Positions 51,217 through 59,813 of a DNA stretch of 64,000 nt are shown piece by piece. The stretch spans positions 229,501 through 293,500 of the forward strand of contig NZ_LN651336.1 of assembly GCF_000826145.2 (NCBI RefSeq). The letters run 5' to 3'. Below the pieces are notes generated by a model. The model was given only the letters and a program-made list of their open reading frames with translations. It was not told the origin of the DNA and did not search any database. Every line of letters begins with the position of its first letter. Positions within the stretch are counted from its first letter, which is position 1. The stretch comes from Sporosarcina koreensis (GTDB taxonomy: Bacteria; Bacillota; Bacilli; Bacillales_A; Planococcaceae). The position numbers were made by a program, and so were the translations under genes.

Positions 51217-52248
51217 TCAATGCCGCAGCAGCTCCGTGATTTCCGCGATCGCCTGGTCCAGCCGCGCCTCGTAATCGCCGCCGATGCTGACATACGGGAT
51301 GCCCCGCTCGTCGAACATCCGCTTCAGCGTGCGGTTTGTCTCTTCCCGGACGGCCGGATCACTGAACGTCCGGAAGCCGTCCGCCACCCAGTCGACATCC
51401 GGTTCGAGATACAGGTACAGGTCGTACGCCTGCGAACCGATCACCCCTTCGATGAAGTCCAGTTCGCGGCCGAAATACATCTTGGCATAGTATTGGGAAA
51501 CGACCGCCTCGCTGTCAGTGAACAGCAGTTTATTCGCCTTCTTCAGCTTTTGGAACTCGAGATGCTTATGGCCGTAGACGATCTCCTGGTAATGCTCTTC
51601 CGTCAGCAGGGAGCTGCCGTCACCGACCGCTTCGCTCACCGTGCGCCCGTACTCCTCGACGTATTCCGTGCCGAACAGCGACGCAAGATTGCGGGTCAGT
51701 GTGGACTTCCCGCACGACTCGACGCCGACGATGGCGATCCGCTTCGTGAAATACGGCCGTGCCGCTTCCGGGATCATGTCCCAGTTCGCATACACCCCTT
51801 CGTTCCGGATTTTCGTTGCACTGATCGGGAAGATCGTGCGGGCCTCATCGATGACAACATGCTGGACGTCTTCCCCGTAGATCTGCCGGAACCAATGATC
51901 GTAGGCGTGCTCCGAGCTGAAGATGTGGGTGATGTTTTCCGGGATCGCGTCGATCATGCGCCGTCCCCCCTCGAGCCACATATGGGTTTCATCCACCCAA
52001 GGCGGGTCTTCCACCGCGATCACCTGCACGTTCGGCATCCCTTTCACACTCGTCATGATCCATTGCTGCCGGCGGCGGTAGTCGATATAGCCGAGGCCCG
52101 CCTCCGCGCACAGCCTCCGGTCCCGCTCTTCGTCGTAGCTGACGACGACATACAGCGTATCCACCTGCGCCGCTGCTTTGGTGATCGCATACAAATGACC
52201 TTTATGGAACGGGATGAACTTCCCGCCGTAATGTCCGACCTTTTTCAT
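51217..52248 (-). CDS. nadR: NadR-type NMN adenylyltransferase / ribosylnicotinamide kinase
   Basis: The 343-residue protein has an N-terminal nucleotidyltransferase domain with GGKFIPFHKGHLYAI (the HxGH-like KGH motif) and ISATKIRNEG. A C-terminal kinase domain with P-loop GVESCGKSTLTRNL (about 172-185) follows. The N-terminal DNA-binding domain of enterobacterial NadR is absent. It phosphorylates nicotinamide riboside to NMN and adenylates NMN to NAD. ATG 52248 overlaps pnuC by 4 bases, coupling uptake and phosphorylation. Confidence 0.93.
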   Translation of the reverse strand: MKKVGHYGGKFIPFHKGHLYAITKAAAQVDTLYVVVSYDEERDRRLCAEAGLGYIDYRRRQQWIMTSVKGMPNVQVIAVEDPPWVDETHMWLEGGRRMIDAIPENITHIFSSEHAYDHWFRQIYGEDVQHVVIDEARTIFPISATKIRNEGVYANWDMIPEAARPYFTKRIAIVGVESCGKSTLTRNLASLFGTEYVEEYGRTVSEAVGDGSSLLTEEHYQEIVYGHKHLEFQKLKKANKLLFTDSEAVVSQYYAKMYFGRELDFIEGVIGSQAYDLYLYLEPDVDWVADGFRTFSDPAVREETNRTLKRMFDERGIPYVSIGGDYEARLDQAIAEITELLRH

Positions 52249-52970
52249 GCTGCGACACTCCCTTCCGCTTTCTGGACTTTCGATAACAGGATCCAGTTCA
52301 CATAGCCGTAGATCGAGTTCACGAGGAACGCGGTCCACATGATGACCATGTTCCAGTCATTGCCGCCTGTCTGCACGAGGGTCACGACCCACAGCGTGAT
52401 CGTCAGCACATTGACGAGGATCCAGATGACCCACTGTTCCGCATAGCGCTGCACCATCAGAATCTGCGCGATGACGGACAGGACGACCGCCATGCTGTCG
52501 ATCCGCACCTGCTGCGCGGACAGCACCTTCAGCAGTTCTGCATACAGCAGCGCCCCCACTGCGAACGACCCGATGACGATCAGCCAGCCTTTTGGTGTCA
52601 GCCGTTTCACATAGACGTCCTCGCCGCGCTCCGACTCCTCTTTCTTCTTCGCATGCCGCATCCAGAGCCAGATGCCGATGAACTGCGTCGGGAAGTAGAA
52701 CGCCCAGTTCAGCATCGCCTCCCCATACAATCCGTAGCCGAATGCGATATAGCCGTAGGTCGCCGTCTGCACGACCCCGAACGCATAGTTGGACACTTTC
52801 CCCTTCGCGACAAGCACCACGCAGAGCATCCCCGCGATCGAACTCACGAGTCCGAGCAGCGTATCCTCGAATGCGAAATACAAATACACCGTCACCGCCG
52901 TGAATACGGCGATCCACCCTTTTTCAAACCCGGTCCATTGCGCCAGATACCCTTTCAGCCGTCCTTCCAT
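52245..52970 (-). CDS. pnuC: PnuC-type nicotinamide riboside transporter
   Basis: The 241-residue protein has seven membrane helices and PnuC signatures: VVLVAKGKVSNYAFGVVQTATYGYIAFGYGLYGEAMLNW and FYFPTQFIGIWLW. It is a facilitator for nicotinamide riboside, driven by phosphorylation through NadR. ATG 52970 has AGGGG about 8 bases ahead; a GTG at 52979 lies within the ribosome site. It is first in the pnuC-nadR-nudix operon. ACTTAGT elements upstream are candidate control sites. Confidence 0.93.
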   Translation of the reverse strand: MEGRLKGYLAQWTGFEKGWIAVFTAVTVYLYFAFEDTLLGLVSSIAGMLCVVLVAKGKVSNYAFGVVQTATYGYIAFGYGLYGEAMLNWAFYFPTQFIGIWLWMRHAKKKEESERGEDVYVKRLTPKGWLIVIGSFAVGALLYAELLKVLSAQQVRIDSMAVVLSVIAQILMVQRYAEQWVIWILVNVLTITLWVVTLVQTGGNDWNMVIMWTAFLVNSIYGYVNWILLSKVQKAEGSVAA

Positions 52971-52982
52971 CTCGCCCACCCC

Positions 52983-53030
52983 TTTTACTTAGTTTTATTT
53001 TGTTTCTAACTTTTTACTTAGTATAAATTA
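52983..53030 (-). promoter_or_regulatory. Two TTTTACTTAGT elements upstream of pnuC (candidate NrtR sites)
   Basis: TTTTACTTAGTTTTATTT at 52983 and TTTTACTTAGTATAAATT at 53012 are direct repeats 29 bases apart, each with the near-palindrome TACTTAGTA. On the minus strand the second contains TATACT, a good -10. They lie 15-60 bases before pnuC, so a repressor bound here would block transcription; the NUDIX/winged-helix protein of the operon is the natural candidate. Confidence 0.5.
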
Positions 53031-53231
53031 TTATCTATGTAGTTGTCAAGAGCAGAATGGAATTTGTACACCCCTCAAAAAACGGCAGTAACCGGGGGAA
53101 GTTGCGGGGAACGACTGGTGTACCTATGTAAAGAATCCCTGCTCGCCAAAAAGTAATAAACATACACACCAACGTCCCGGTCTCTTCTGCTTTTCATAAC
53201 TGATCGCCGACTGACACTGCAAAGCCTCCAC

Positions 53232-53275
53232 TTGACGAGCCTTTCTAGAAAACCTTATACTTACTTATAGTAAGT
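53232..53275 (+). promoter_or_regulatory. Promoter with overlapping operator of the CatE-like gene
   Basis: TTGACG (53232-53237), an 18-base spacer and TATACT (53256-53261) form a good vegetative promoter. The perfect dyad ACTTAC-TTATA-GTAAGT at 53259-53275 overlaps the -10 and start region. In B. subtilis, catE-like genes are repressed by DUF24/MarR proteins binding such dyads; the regulator is not encoded here. Confidence 0.65.
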
Positions 53276-53320
53276 TTTCAGTGTGAAACAGTACAAGACT
53301 GCTACTCAGGAGATGATTCC

Positions 53321-54169
53321 ATGAACTTCCATAACGCGCCTGTAACATATGTCGACCACGTTGCCTTGAAGGTCCAGGACATTTCGCGTTCCCTGACCTT
53401 CTATCAACAAGTACTTGGCTTTCAAGTGATGAGCCGGACCCCTGCCAAAGCTTTCTTGACTGCAGATGGGGAGAATGTGTTACTCACCATTGAACAGCCT
53501 GATCAAACAACCCCCAAACAGGCAGGCACGACCGGCTTATATCACATTGCTCTGCTGCTTCCGGCACGCGCGGATTTGTCTGCTTTCGTCCGTCACTTGG
53601 ACTCGCTCGGCATTCACTTCGGGGCCGCCGATCATCTTGTCAGCGAAGCGATCTACCTTCCGGATCCCGACGGCAATGGCATTGAAGTATACATCGATCG
53701 CGATCCGTCGTCGTGGTTATGGAATGACGGGTCTGTTGCCATGACAACAGACCCGCTGTCGTTCACAAGTTTGCTTGCTGAACCGACCCGATCATGGGAA
53801 GGTCTCCCTGAAGACACGGTCATGGGACACATCCATTTACACGTGTCCGACCTTGGACGAGCAGAGCAATTTTACTGCCAAGGTCTCGGTTTCAACCTCG
53901 TCAACCGATTTGGAGCAGAGGCGTTATTCCTCTCGGACCGCAATTACCATCACCATATCGCGGTCAACACCTGGGCCGGGAAGGGAGCGCCTGCACCTTC
54001 CGCAACAAGTGCGGGACTCCTATCGTTTTCGATCCGCTATCCCGACGAACGCACAAGACAAGAAGTGATTTGCCAGTTGGAAGCCATTGGTGCGCCGGTA
54101 GTTGAGGATGAGGCTATGTATATGACTCAAGATCCTTCCGGGAATGCCATCCAGCTGGTACTCGACTAA
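53321..54169 (+). CDS. CatE-like ring-cleaving dioxygenase (VOC family)
   Basis: The 282-residue protein has two vicinal-oxygen-chelate modules: VDHVALKVQDISRSLTFYQQVLGF with DPDGNGIEVYID, then MGHIHLHVSDLGRAEQFYCQGLGF, HHHIAVNTWAG and DPSGNAIQLVLD. Length and layout equal B. subtilis CatE (catechol 2,3-dioxygenase). In extradiol enzymes the iron ligands are two His and a Glu in the second module; here the Glu position appears as Gln (AIQLV), so activity is uncertain. AGGAGATG precedes the ATG. It is probably induced by catechols or quinones through the operator upstream. Confidence 0.87.
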   Translation: MNFHNAPVTYVDHVALKVQDISRSLTFYQQVLGFQVMSRTPAKAFLTADGENVLLTIEQPDQTTPKQAGTTGLYHIALLLPARADLSAFVRHLDSLGIHFGAADHLVSEAIYLPDPDGNGIEVYIDRDPSSWLWNDGSVAMTTDPLSFTSLLAEPTRSWEGLPEDTVMGHIHLHVSDLGRAEQFYCQGLGFNLVNRFGAEALFLSDRNYHHHIAVNTWAGKGAPAPSATSAGLLSFSIRYPDERTRQEVICQLEAIGAPVVEDEAMYMTQDPSGNAIQLVLD

Positions 54170-54198
54170 CCGGCAGAGGGCCCGGTTCGGCTCCAGAC

Positions 54199-54463
54199 AT
54201 GGAAACCGATGAAATCGGCGGTCATATGAAAGAACTGATGCAGGGAGCGGACATCGTCATCGACTGCGTCGGCATGGATGGCAAGAAAAACGTCTATGGA
54301 AAAATCGGACAGAACATGCAGCTCCTGCTTGATCAGGTAGCATCCGGCCAATTCGACCCGACTGATATCATCACCTCTATCGAAGCCCCATGAAGCCACA
54401 GAGGCGTATCAGAAGTTCCATGACCATGAAGACGGATCCAACAAAATCATTCTCAAACTGTGA
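54199..54463 (+). pseudogene. Remnant of a zinc-dependent alcohol/formaldehyde dehydrogenase
   Basis: The frame encodes MKELMQGADIVIDCVGMDGK and later QVASGQFDPTDIITSIEAP, then a stop. One frame over it continues HEATEAYQKFHDHEDGSNKI and ends KLIL-type at 54463. This is the C-terminal third of a medium-chain dehydrogenase, with an internal deletion between the two first segments and a frameshift near 54390. No start signal or N-terminal half exists. Confidence 0.8.
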
Positions 54464-54511
54464 ATGTACTGTTGCTCGGAAAGCGGTACCTTTGGATGAT
54501 ACGGATAAATA

Positions 54512-54552
54512 AGAAAGAGACAGGGCGAAGTTGCAGACCTGTCTCTTTCTGG
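54512..54552. terminator. Terminator between the ADH remnant and the reductase gene
   Basis: AGAAAGAGACAGG and CCTGTCTCTTTCT are perfect 13-base arms between convergent units. Confidence 0.88.
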
Positions 54553-54634
54553 TTAGTATTCAGTTTGTCCGTCCGCTGTCTCTTCCAGGCACTGTTTTAT
54601 ATGACCCGGAAGCAGTGAAGCTTCCTTCAGCCAG

Positions 54635-55351
54635 TTACACCTTGAGCTTCTCAGGGAAAAACTCATCCAGCTGCTGTTCATGCTTATCAAGCATGATCTG
54701 TTCCGGTTCGATGCCCTGTCCGCGCAGCACGTCGATTGTCTGTGCCAGGAATTCGTCGCTGCCGACGACATAGAACAGTCCATCTTTGTCCGCTGCAAGT
54801 TTTTTGGCTTCCTCATAATACTCTGTTCGGCTGCCGACGAACTGTGCCGTGAACTTCTTATCCGGGGCTGATCTGAATACAGCAGGGAATAAAAAGTCTT
54901 TTGAGGAGTCGACATTCAAGGAATGGATCTGATTCACCCCATCTGCCTTCTGCAGGTAATCCAGTACAAGCGGCCGGAATGTTGCCAATCCAACCCCTGC
55001 CGAAAGAAGGTACACATTCTTCCCTTCCCGTTTCAGCGGAACGTTGGAATGTGTTTTGAAGATCGCCACTTCCTGGCCGACTTGCATATTCCGCAAAATC
55101 GACTTGAATTCGGAACACTGCTCCCGGATGCGTGTCGTGATGCCAATCGAGTTTTCATGCGGCAGCGTGGAAATGGACATGTGCCGGATCAGGCTGCGGT
55201 TCGGTTTGTCTTCGGCATTGAAGCCCTCCAGTGCGAAATGCGTATGGGACCCCTCTTCCCAAACAAAGCCTTCCGGACAGTCGAGCATGTATGTTCTGAC
55301 CTCAGGTGTCTCTTCGATGATCTGATTGATTTTCGTCCAATGGATCTGCAT
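54635..55351 (-). CDS. Ferredoxin reductase-type FAD/NAD(P)H oxidoreductase
   Basis: The 238-residue protein has an FAD-binding barrel and a nucleotide-binding domain. RHMSISTLPHENSIGITTRI is the flavin-binding segment (R.hS.ST in place of RxYS), VYLLSAGVGLATFRPLVLDY is the NAD(P) glycine motif and LFYVVGSDEFLAQTIDVL is the C-terminal motif. There is no iron-sulfur domain. A perfect-looking Fur box lies 53 bases upstream, and ferric-siderophore genes follow, so it probably reduces ferric iron or siderophore complexes. GGGGAATG precedes the ATG. Confidence 0.85.
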   Translation of the reverse strand: MQIHWTKINQIIEETPEVRTYMLDCPEGFVWEEGSHTHFALEGFNAEDKPNRSLIRHMSISTLPHENSIGITTRIREQCSEFKSILRNMQVGQEVAIFKTHSNVPLKREGKNVYLLSAGVGLATFRPLVLDYLQKADGVNQIHSLNVDSSKDFLFPAVFRSAPDKKFTAQFVGSRTEYYEEAKKLAADKDGLFYVVGSDEFLAQTIDVLRGQGIEPEQIMLDKHEQQLDEFFPEKLKV

Positions 55352-55403
55352 GAATCATTCCCCTTTTCTCCATCTAGTCGCTTCACGCCTCAATATACAT
55401 TAA

Positions 55404-55420
55404 TTGATAACGATTATCAA
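55404..55420 (-). promoter_or_regulatory. Fur box upstream of the reductase gene
   Basis: TTGATAACGATTATCAA is a near-perfect match to the Fur core TGATAATNATTATCA, 53 bases before the start codon. Confidence 0.88.
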
Positions 55421-55494
55421 TGAAAGAATGGGAACAGTTCGTCAACTTCAAAGAATAAAGGTCCCTTCAAGCGGCAGGCATACAACAAGAGAAG

Positions 55495-55523
55495 CACGGC
55501 AGCAGACGTCTCGCGGCTGCCGT
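55495..55523 (-). terminator. Possible terminator of the siderophore uptake operon
   Basis: CACGGCAGC and GCTGCCGTG arms with an 11-base loop lie about 105 bases past the last permease stop; the T-run is poor, so this is tentative. The rest of 55424-55627 holds nothing that I recognise. Confidence 0.45.
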
Positions 55524-55627
55524 GTCTCCGTTTCAACTGTTCCCAATGATGCATCCGCAGTCACCGGACACCATAGTTTACTGGCAGTTCCAATTGACTC
55601 TATAGTAATGGGCCACTTTGAAATCTG

Positions 55628-56650
55628 TTACCTCACCTTCCCGCGGATCAGCAAGACGATGAAATACGGGACGCCGATGATGGCGATCACCACTTCGAGC
55701 GGAATTTCCCGGGACGCAATGGTATGGCCGAGATGATCCGCGATCAGGACGAGCAGCATGCCGATCAGACCGCTGAGCGGCAGGATGGCCCGGTAGGTGC
55801 TGCGGGTCAGCTGCCTCGCGATATGCGGGGCGATCAGACCGACGAACGCCACATTGCCGCTGATCGAGACACACGCACTGACGATGCCGACACTGGCCAG
55901 CAGCAGGAGCAGGTTTTCCCGGTTGACGTGCACCCCGAGACCGAGCGATGCCTGATTGCCGAGCTGCAGGATATCGAGCGTGTACCCTTTCCAGATGATG
56001 ACCGGTACAAGCAGCAGAAGCCACGGCACGACAGACAATATGTACGGCCAGTTCGCCTGGTACAGGCTCCCGTTCAGCCAGAAGGCCGCTTTCTGGAAAT
56101 CGTCCGGATCCATCTTCAGCGACAGGAACATCGAAATCGATCCGAACCCGGCGGAGATTGCGATCCCCATGAGGATGAACCGCTGGATATCGAGACGACC
56201 ATTTCGCCACGCAAGCGTCAAAATGAGGAAGCTCGACAGCAGCCCGCCGGCCCACCCGAACAGCGGACGGATGAACAGGCTGGTCCAGCTTTCTGCATCG
56301 ACCGATGACTGGAAAAAGAAGATGTACACCATGATGCCCGCACCGGCGCCTGCCGTGATCCCGATGATACCCGGATCGGCCAGGCCGTTCTTCGTGAGCC
56401 CCTGGACGGCGGCCCCCGCAATCGCAAGTCCGAAGCCGACGACGAGCGCCATCACGATGCGCGGCAGCCGGTATTCGAAGATGATCGTCTGATTGACCGG
56501 ATCATCGCCCTGTCCTGCCAGCGTCCGGAACACCTCACCGACGGACAGATCGAAACTGCCGTTGGTGATGACCCAATAGAAGGCCAGCAGCAGGAGGGCG
56601 GCCACTCCGGCGAACGGCAGAAGGGCGGCTGTCCTGGATTTATCAAACAC
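55628..56650 (-). CDS. FecCD-family iron-siderophore ABC permease (second subunit)
   Basis: The 340-residue protein has about ten membrane helices. LPRIVMALVVGFGLAIAGAAVQGLTKNGLADPGIIG and GNVAFVGLIAPHIARQL are the FecCD landmarks. The GTG start at 56650 overlaps the previous permease gene by 8 bases. With the first permease it forms the heterodimeric channel for a ferric siderophore. No ATPase gene follows. Confidence 0.93.
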   Translation of the reverse strand: MFDKSRTAALLPFAGVAALLLLAFYWVITNGSFDLSVGEVFRTLAGQGDDPVNQTIIFEYRLPRIVMALVVGFGLAIAGAAVQGLTKNGLADPGIIGITAGAGAGIMVYIFFFQSSVDAESWTSLFIRPLFGWAGGLLSSFLILTLAWRNGRLDIQRFILMGIAISAGFGSISMFLSLKMDPDDFQKAAFWLNGSLYQANWPYILSVVPWLLLLVPVIIWKGYTLDILQLGNQASLGLGVHVNRENLLLLLASVGIVSACVSISGNVAFVGLIAPHIARQLTRSTYRAILPLSGLIGMLLVLIADHLGHTIASREIPLEVVIAIIGVPYFIVLLIRGKVR

Positions 56651-57641
56651 CTTGGGTCCCCCCTTTCCGGTGGATCAGATACATGAAGAAAGGGATACAG
56701 AGAATCGTGATCACAAGCGAAACCGGCGTTTCATACGGATGGTTGACGAACCGGCTCAGCAGGTCGGCGTAGCATAGGAACACCGCGCCGAGCATGGCGG
56801 AACACGGGATGATCCAGCGGTAGTCATGCCCGACGAGGAAGCGTGTGATATGGGGCACGACAAGCCCGATGAATGAAATGCTCCCTGCAAGCGCGACACT
56901 GGCCCCTGTCATGAGGGCCACCGAGACGATCGACAGTGTCATGATCAGCTGCCGCCGTACGCCGAGACCGACCGCCGTTTCTTCCCCGAGACTGAGAATC
57001 GTGATCGATTTCGACAGCAGCAGGGCAAGGACAAACCCTGTGACGATGAACGGCAGTCCCAGCTTCAGCTGGTCAAAATCGAATTTATCCAGACGGGCGT
57101 TGTACCAGAAGCTCAAGTTCTGCGCTTTGCCGAAATAGATGCCGAGCCCTGTCGCGACACTGCCGAACAGTGTGCCGGACACGAGTCCGATGATGGCGAG
57201 GCGTACCGGCTGGAACCCATGGGGCACGAGCCGGGCAATGCCGAAGACGATCAGCAGCGACACGATCGAGCCGAGGAAGGACAGCACGAACAGTTCCGTC
57301 CGGCTGCTCGACCAGAACACCATCCCGACCGTCACGAACAGCACGGATCCTTCGGTGACACCGAGGATCGACGGCGCCGCCAGGTAATTCCTCGTCACGC
57401 CCTGCATGACGGCACCCGACACCGACAGCAGCGCCCCGATCAGCATCGAACCGAGCGCACGCGGCAGTCTCGATGACAGGACGATCTGGTCCTCCATGAC
57501 GGATGGATCATACTTGACGAGCGCATGTACAAGGTCCGCCAAGGCGATGTCGGCGGATCCATAGCGCAAGGACAGCAGCAGCCCCGCAGCAAGCAGGACG
57601 GGGCCCGCCAGCAGGATCAGCGTGGGATTCCTGCCGGTCAT
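56643..57641 (-). CDS. FecCD-family iron-siderophore ABC permease (first subunit)
   Basis: The 332-residue protein has the same fold and signature: RLPRALGSMLIGALLSVSGAVMQGVTRNYLAAPSILG and GSISFIGLVVPHITRFLVG. It overlaps the binding-protein gene by 4 bases and the second permease by 8, so the three are one Fur-controlled operon. Confidence 0.93.
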   Translation of the reverse strand: MTGRNPTLILLAGPVLLAAGLLLSLRYGSADIALADLVHALVKYDPSVMEDQIVLSSRLPRALGSMLIGALLSVSGAVMQGVTRNYLAAPSILGVTEGSVLFVTVGMVFWSSSRTELFVLSFLGSIVSLLIVFGIARLVPHGFQPVRLAIIGLVSGTLFGSVATGLGIYFGKAQNLSFWYNARLDKFDFDQLKLGLPFIVTGFVLALLLSKSITILSLGEETAVGLGVRRQLIMTLSIVSVALMTGASVALAGSISFIGLVVPHITRFLVGHDYRWIIPCSAMLGAVFLCYADLLSRFVNHPYETPVSLVITILCIPFFMYLIHRKGGTQGV

Positions 57642-58597
57642 TTCAGCAGGTCAGCCGTCGCTTTCTCGAGGAACAGCTGCTTGCTCAAATACGGCACGCC
57701 GAACAGATCGGGATGCACCGGATTGACAAATACGTGATCTTCCTTGACAGCGGTGATTTCGTTCCACAGCGGCTTCTTTGCGAGATCATCGATCGCTTTC
57801 AGATCATCCACCGGCGTCAGGACGAACAGGTAATCCGGATTCTCCTGGGCCAGTTTCTCGAGAGGGATCTCGTCACGGCGGTCGATGTCCTTGATGACGT
57901 CCGGCACTTGGAAACCGAGTCCGTCATACAGGGTCTGATTGTAGGTGATCGTCTCATCATACCCGCTGATCCCCCACTCCGAACTGATCCGCAAATACAT
58001 CACTTTCTTGTCGGCAAGGCCCGCTTCCTCCACTTTCTTGCGAGATTCCGCCGCCTTCTCTTCATAGGCTTTCACAGCCGCTTCGGCTTCGGCTTCCTTC
58101 CCGACGATGGCGCCGATCGTCCGGATCGTTTCCGCAGAATCATTGCCGCCCACGGAGACAGGGATGGTCGGAGCGATCTTCTCGAACGCTTTCAGATCGG
58201 CAGGCTCCATCCGGGCCGTTGCGAGGATCAGATCCGGCTGCAGTTTCAGCAGCTGTTCCTTGTCGGGTTCATACCCGCCGTCGATCCATTCCACATCGGT
58301 CAGTGTCTTCTGCACTTCCTCCGGAGGATCATCCAGATAGATCCCGTCCGCCACCGCATACGGTTTGACGCCGAGCAAGGTCATCTCTTCGATCGGTTCC
58401 ACGGTCGACACAAAGATCCTCTTCGGCTCAGCAGGCACTTCATAGGTCTTCCCGAGATATGTAATCTCCTTCGTTGCGCTCTCTTCTTTCTGAGCAGTTT
58501 CTTTCTCAGTACTGTTGCCTGCATCTGTCTTCCCGCACCCGGATGCCAGCAGTCCGACGGCCAGCACAGCGGACAGGAAAGTTGTATATTTCTTCAT
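57638..58597 (-). CDS. Siderophore-binding lipoprotein
   Basis: The 319-residue lipoprotein has lipobox LLASGC (Cys near 21), an acidic linker and the cluster A-II fold: EPKRIFVSTVEPIEEMTLLG, LQPDLILATARMEPADLKAF and a long backbone helix. It captures a ferric siderophore outside the cell; YclQ- or FpiA-like proteins are similar in layout. ATG 58597 has GGAGGAG 5 bases ahead; the upstream open frame covers the Fur box and is rejected. First gene of the operon. Confidence 0.92.
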   Translation of the reverse strand: MKKYTTFLSAVLAVGLLASGCGKTDAGNSTEKETAQKEESATKEITYLGKTYEVPAEPKRIFVSTVEPIEEMTLLGVKPYAVADGIYLDDPPEEVQKTLTDVEWIDGGYEPDKEQLLKLQPDLILATARMEPADLKAFEKIAPTIPVSVGGNDSAETIRTIGAIVGKEAEAEAAVKAYEEKAAESRKKVEEAGLADKKVMYLRISSEWGISGYDETITYNQTLYDGLGFQVPDVIKDIDRRDEIPLEKLAQENPDYLFVLTPVDDLKAIDDLAKKPLWNEITAVKEDHVFVNPVHPDLFGVPYLSKQLFLEKATADLLK

Positions 58598-58610
58598 TGC
58601 TTCTCCTCCT

Positions 58611-58631
58611 AATTGAAAATGATTATCAATA
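58611..58631 (-). promoter_or_regulatory. Fur box of the siderophore uptake operon
   Basis: ATTGAAAATGATTATCAAT agrees with the Fur consensus in all but one or two bases; it lies 14 bases before the lipoprotein start and within 90 bases of the divergent serine hydrolase start, which it may also affect. Confidence 0.85.
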
Positions 58632-58698
58632 TCAGGTATAGTGTATACTAGAGAAAGTTGAAAAGTAAAGACTATTTTAAAAAGGAGTGAATGGCGCA

Positions 58699-59757
58699 TT
58701 GAAAACAACTGACAAACTTGATGTATTGGCAGAACTGATGGAGGAGCATGGATTTCACGGGAATATTCTCGTCGCTCATCAAGAGGAGGTCGTGCGCTCC
58801 GTCTCCAGGGGATACGCGGACTACCGGAAGAACGAGCCGCTGGACAGCGACTCGCTGTTCGAGCTCGCCTCCGTCTCGAAACCGATGACGGCGATGGGCA
58901 TCCTGCTGCTGGCGGAGCGCGGAAGTCTGTCGCTTGAGGACCTGGCCGATGACTGGCTCCCCGGCTTCCCGTACCCTTGCATCACCATCCGCCAGCTGCT
59001 GACCCATACGTCCGGACTGCCGGACTACATGGACCTGTTCGAAGCGCACTGGGATATGGACCTGATCGCTGTGAATTCGGATGTCCTCGCGCTGCTGAAC
59101 ACCTACCGTCCGGACGCCGGCTTTCCGCCCGGCGCGAAATACCAGTACAGCAACACCGGCTACGTCTGCCTTGCGGAGATCATCACCCGCGCATCCGGCA
59201 TGCCGTATGCCGAATTCCTCGGCAGCGCACTGTTCGCGCCCGCCGGTATGACGCGGACGAAAGTCATGAACCGCCGGTACCGGCCCGAGCCGACCGATAA
59301 TTTCGCGCTCGGCTGGATTGCGGAACAGACGGAAGACAGGACCGCCTATCATCTGCCGGAAGAACTGCCCGAGTACCGGTTCGTCCAGTATCTCGACGGC
59401 ATCCAGGGGGACGGCATGACCCATTCCACGGTGACCGATCTACTGCAGCTGGACCGGTCATTGAGCGCCGGCACCCTTCTCAGCAAGGAATCCATGGACC
59501 TCATGCAGACCCCTTCCCGCACCGCAGACGGGATCGACAACGGGTATGGCTGCGGCTGGATCCTCGGAAACGTGCCGAACGCTGGCCGGAAGGTGTACCA
59601 CAGCGGCGGCTGGCCCGGCTACTCGACCATGTTCTGCCGCTACCCGGACGCCGAAGCCTGTATCATCGTCCTGTCCAATCTGGAACCGGCCGACCGCAGC
59701 GTACATACAGGGGTCGAAGCGATCGTCGAAGAAATTGAGCATCATCTGTTTTCGTGA
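58699..59757 (+). CDS. Serine hydrolase (class C beta-lactamase / PBP4*-like)
   Basis: The 352-residue protein has the active-site motif SVSK (in LFELASVSKPMTAMG), the second motif YSN in KYQYSNTGYVCLAE, and HSGG in the KTG position (VYHSGGWPGYSTMF). There is no signal peptide, so it is expected in the cytoplasm, unlike secreted penicillin-binding proteins. Members hydrolyse esters, D-amino acid peptides or amides. TTG 58699 has AAAGGAG about 11 bases ahead; a GTG at 58687 overlaps that site. It is divergent from the siderophore operon. Confidence 0.9.
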   Translation: MKTTDKLDVLAELMEEHGFHGNILVAHQEEVVRSVSRGYADYRKNEPLDSDSLFELASVSKPMTAMGILLLAERGSLSLEDLADDWLPGFPYPCITIRQLLTHTSGLPDYMDLFEAHWDMDLIAVNSDVLALLNTYRPDAGFPPGAKYQYSNTGYVCLAEIITRASGMPYAEFLGSALFAPAGMTRTKVMNRRYRPEPTDNFALGWIAEQTEDRTAYHLPEELPEYRFVQYLDGIQGDGMTHSTVTDLLQLDRSLSAGTLLSKESMDLMQTPSRTADGIDNGYGCGWILGNVPNAGRKVYHSGGWPGYSTMFCRYPDAEACIIVLSNLEPADRSVHTGVEAIVEEIEHHLFS

Positions 59758-59813
59758 CGATCCCTCCTATCGTCCGGGCCTGGCAGTGATACACTCAAAA
59801 AAGGGTGTCAAAA

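Noticed and set aside
49942..52305. 787-codon plus-strand frame
   Set aside because: It is the antisense shadow of the nudix and nadR genes, low in hydrophobic pattern and full of Arg/His/Pro as expected for an antisense frame in GC-rich DNA.
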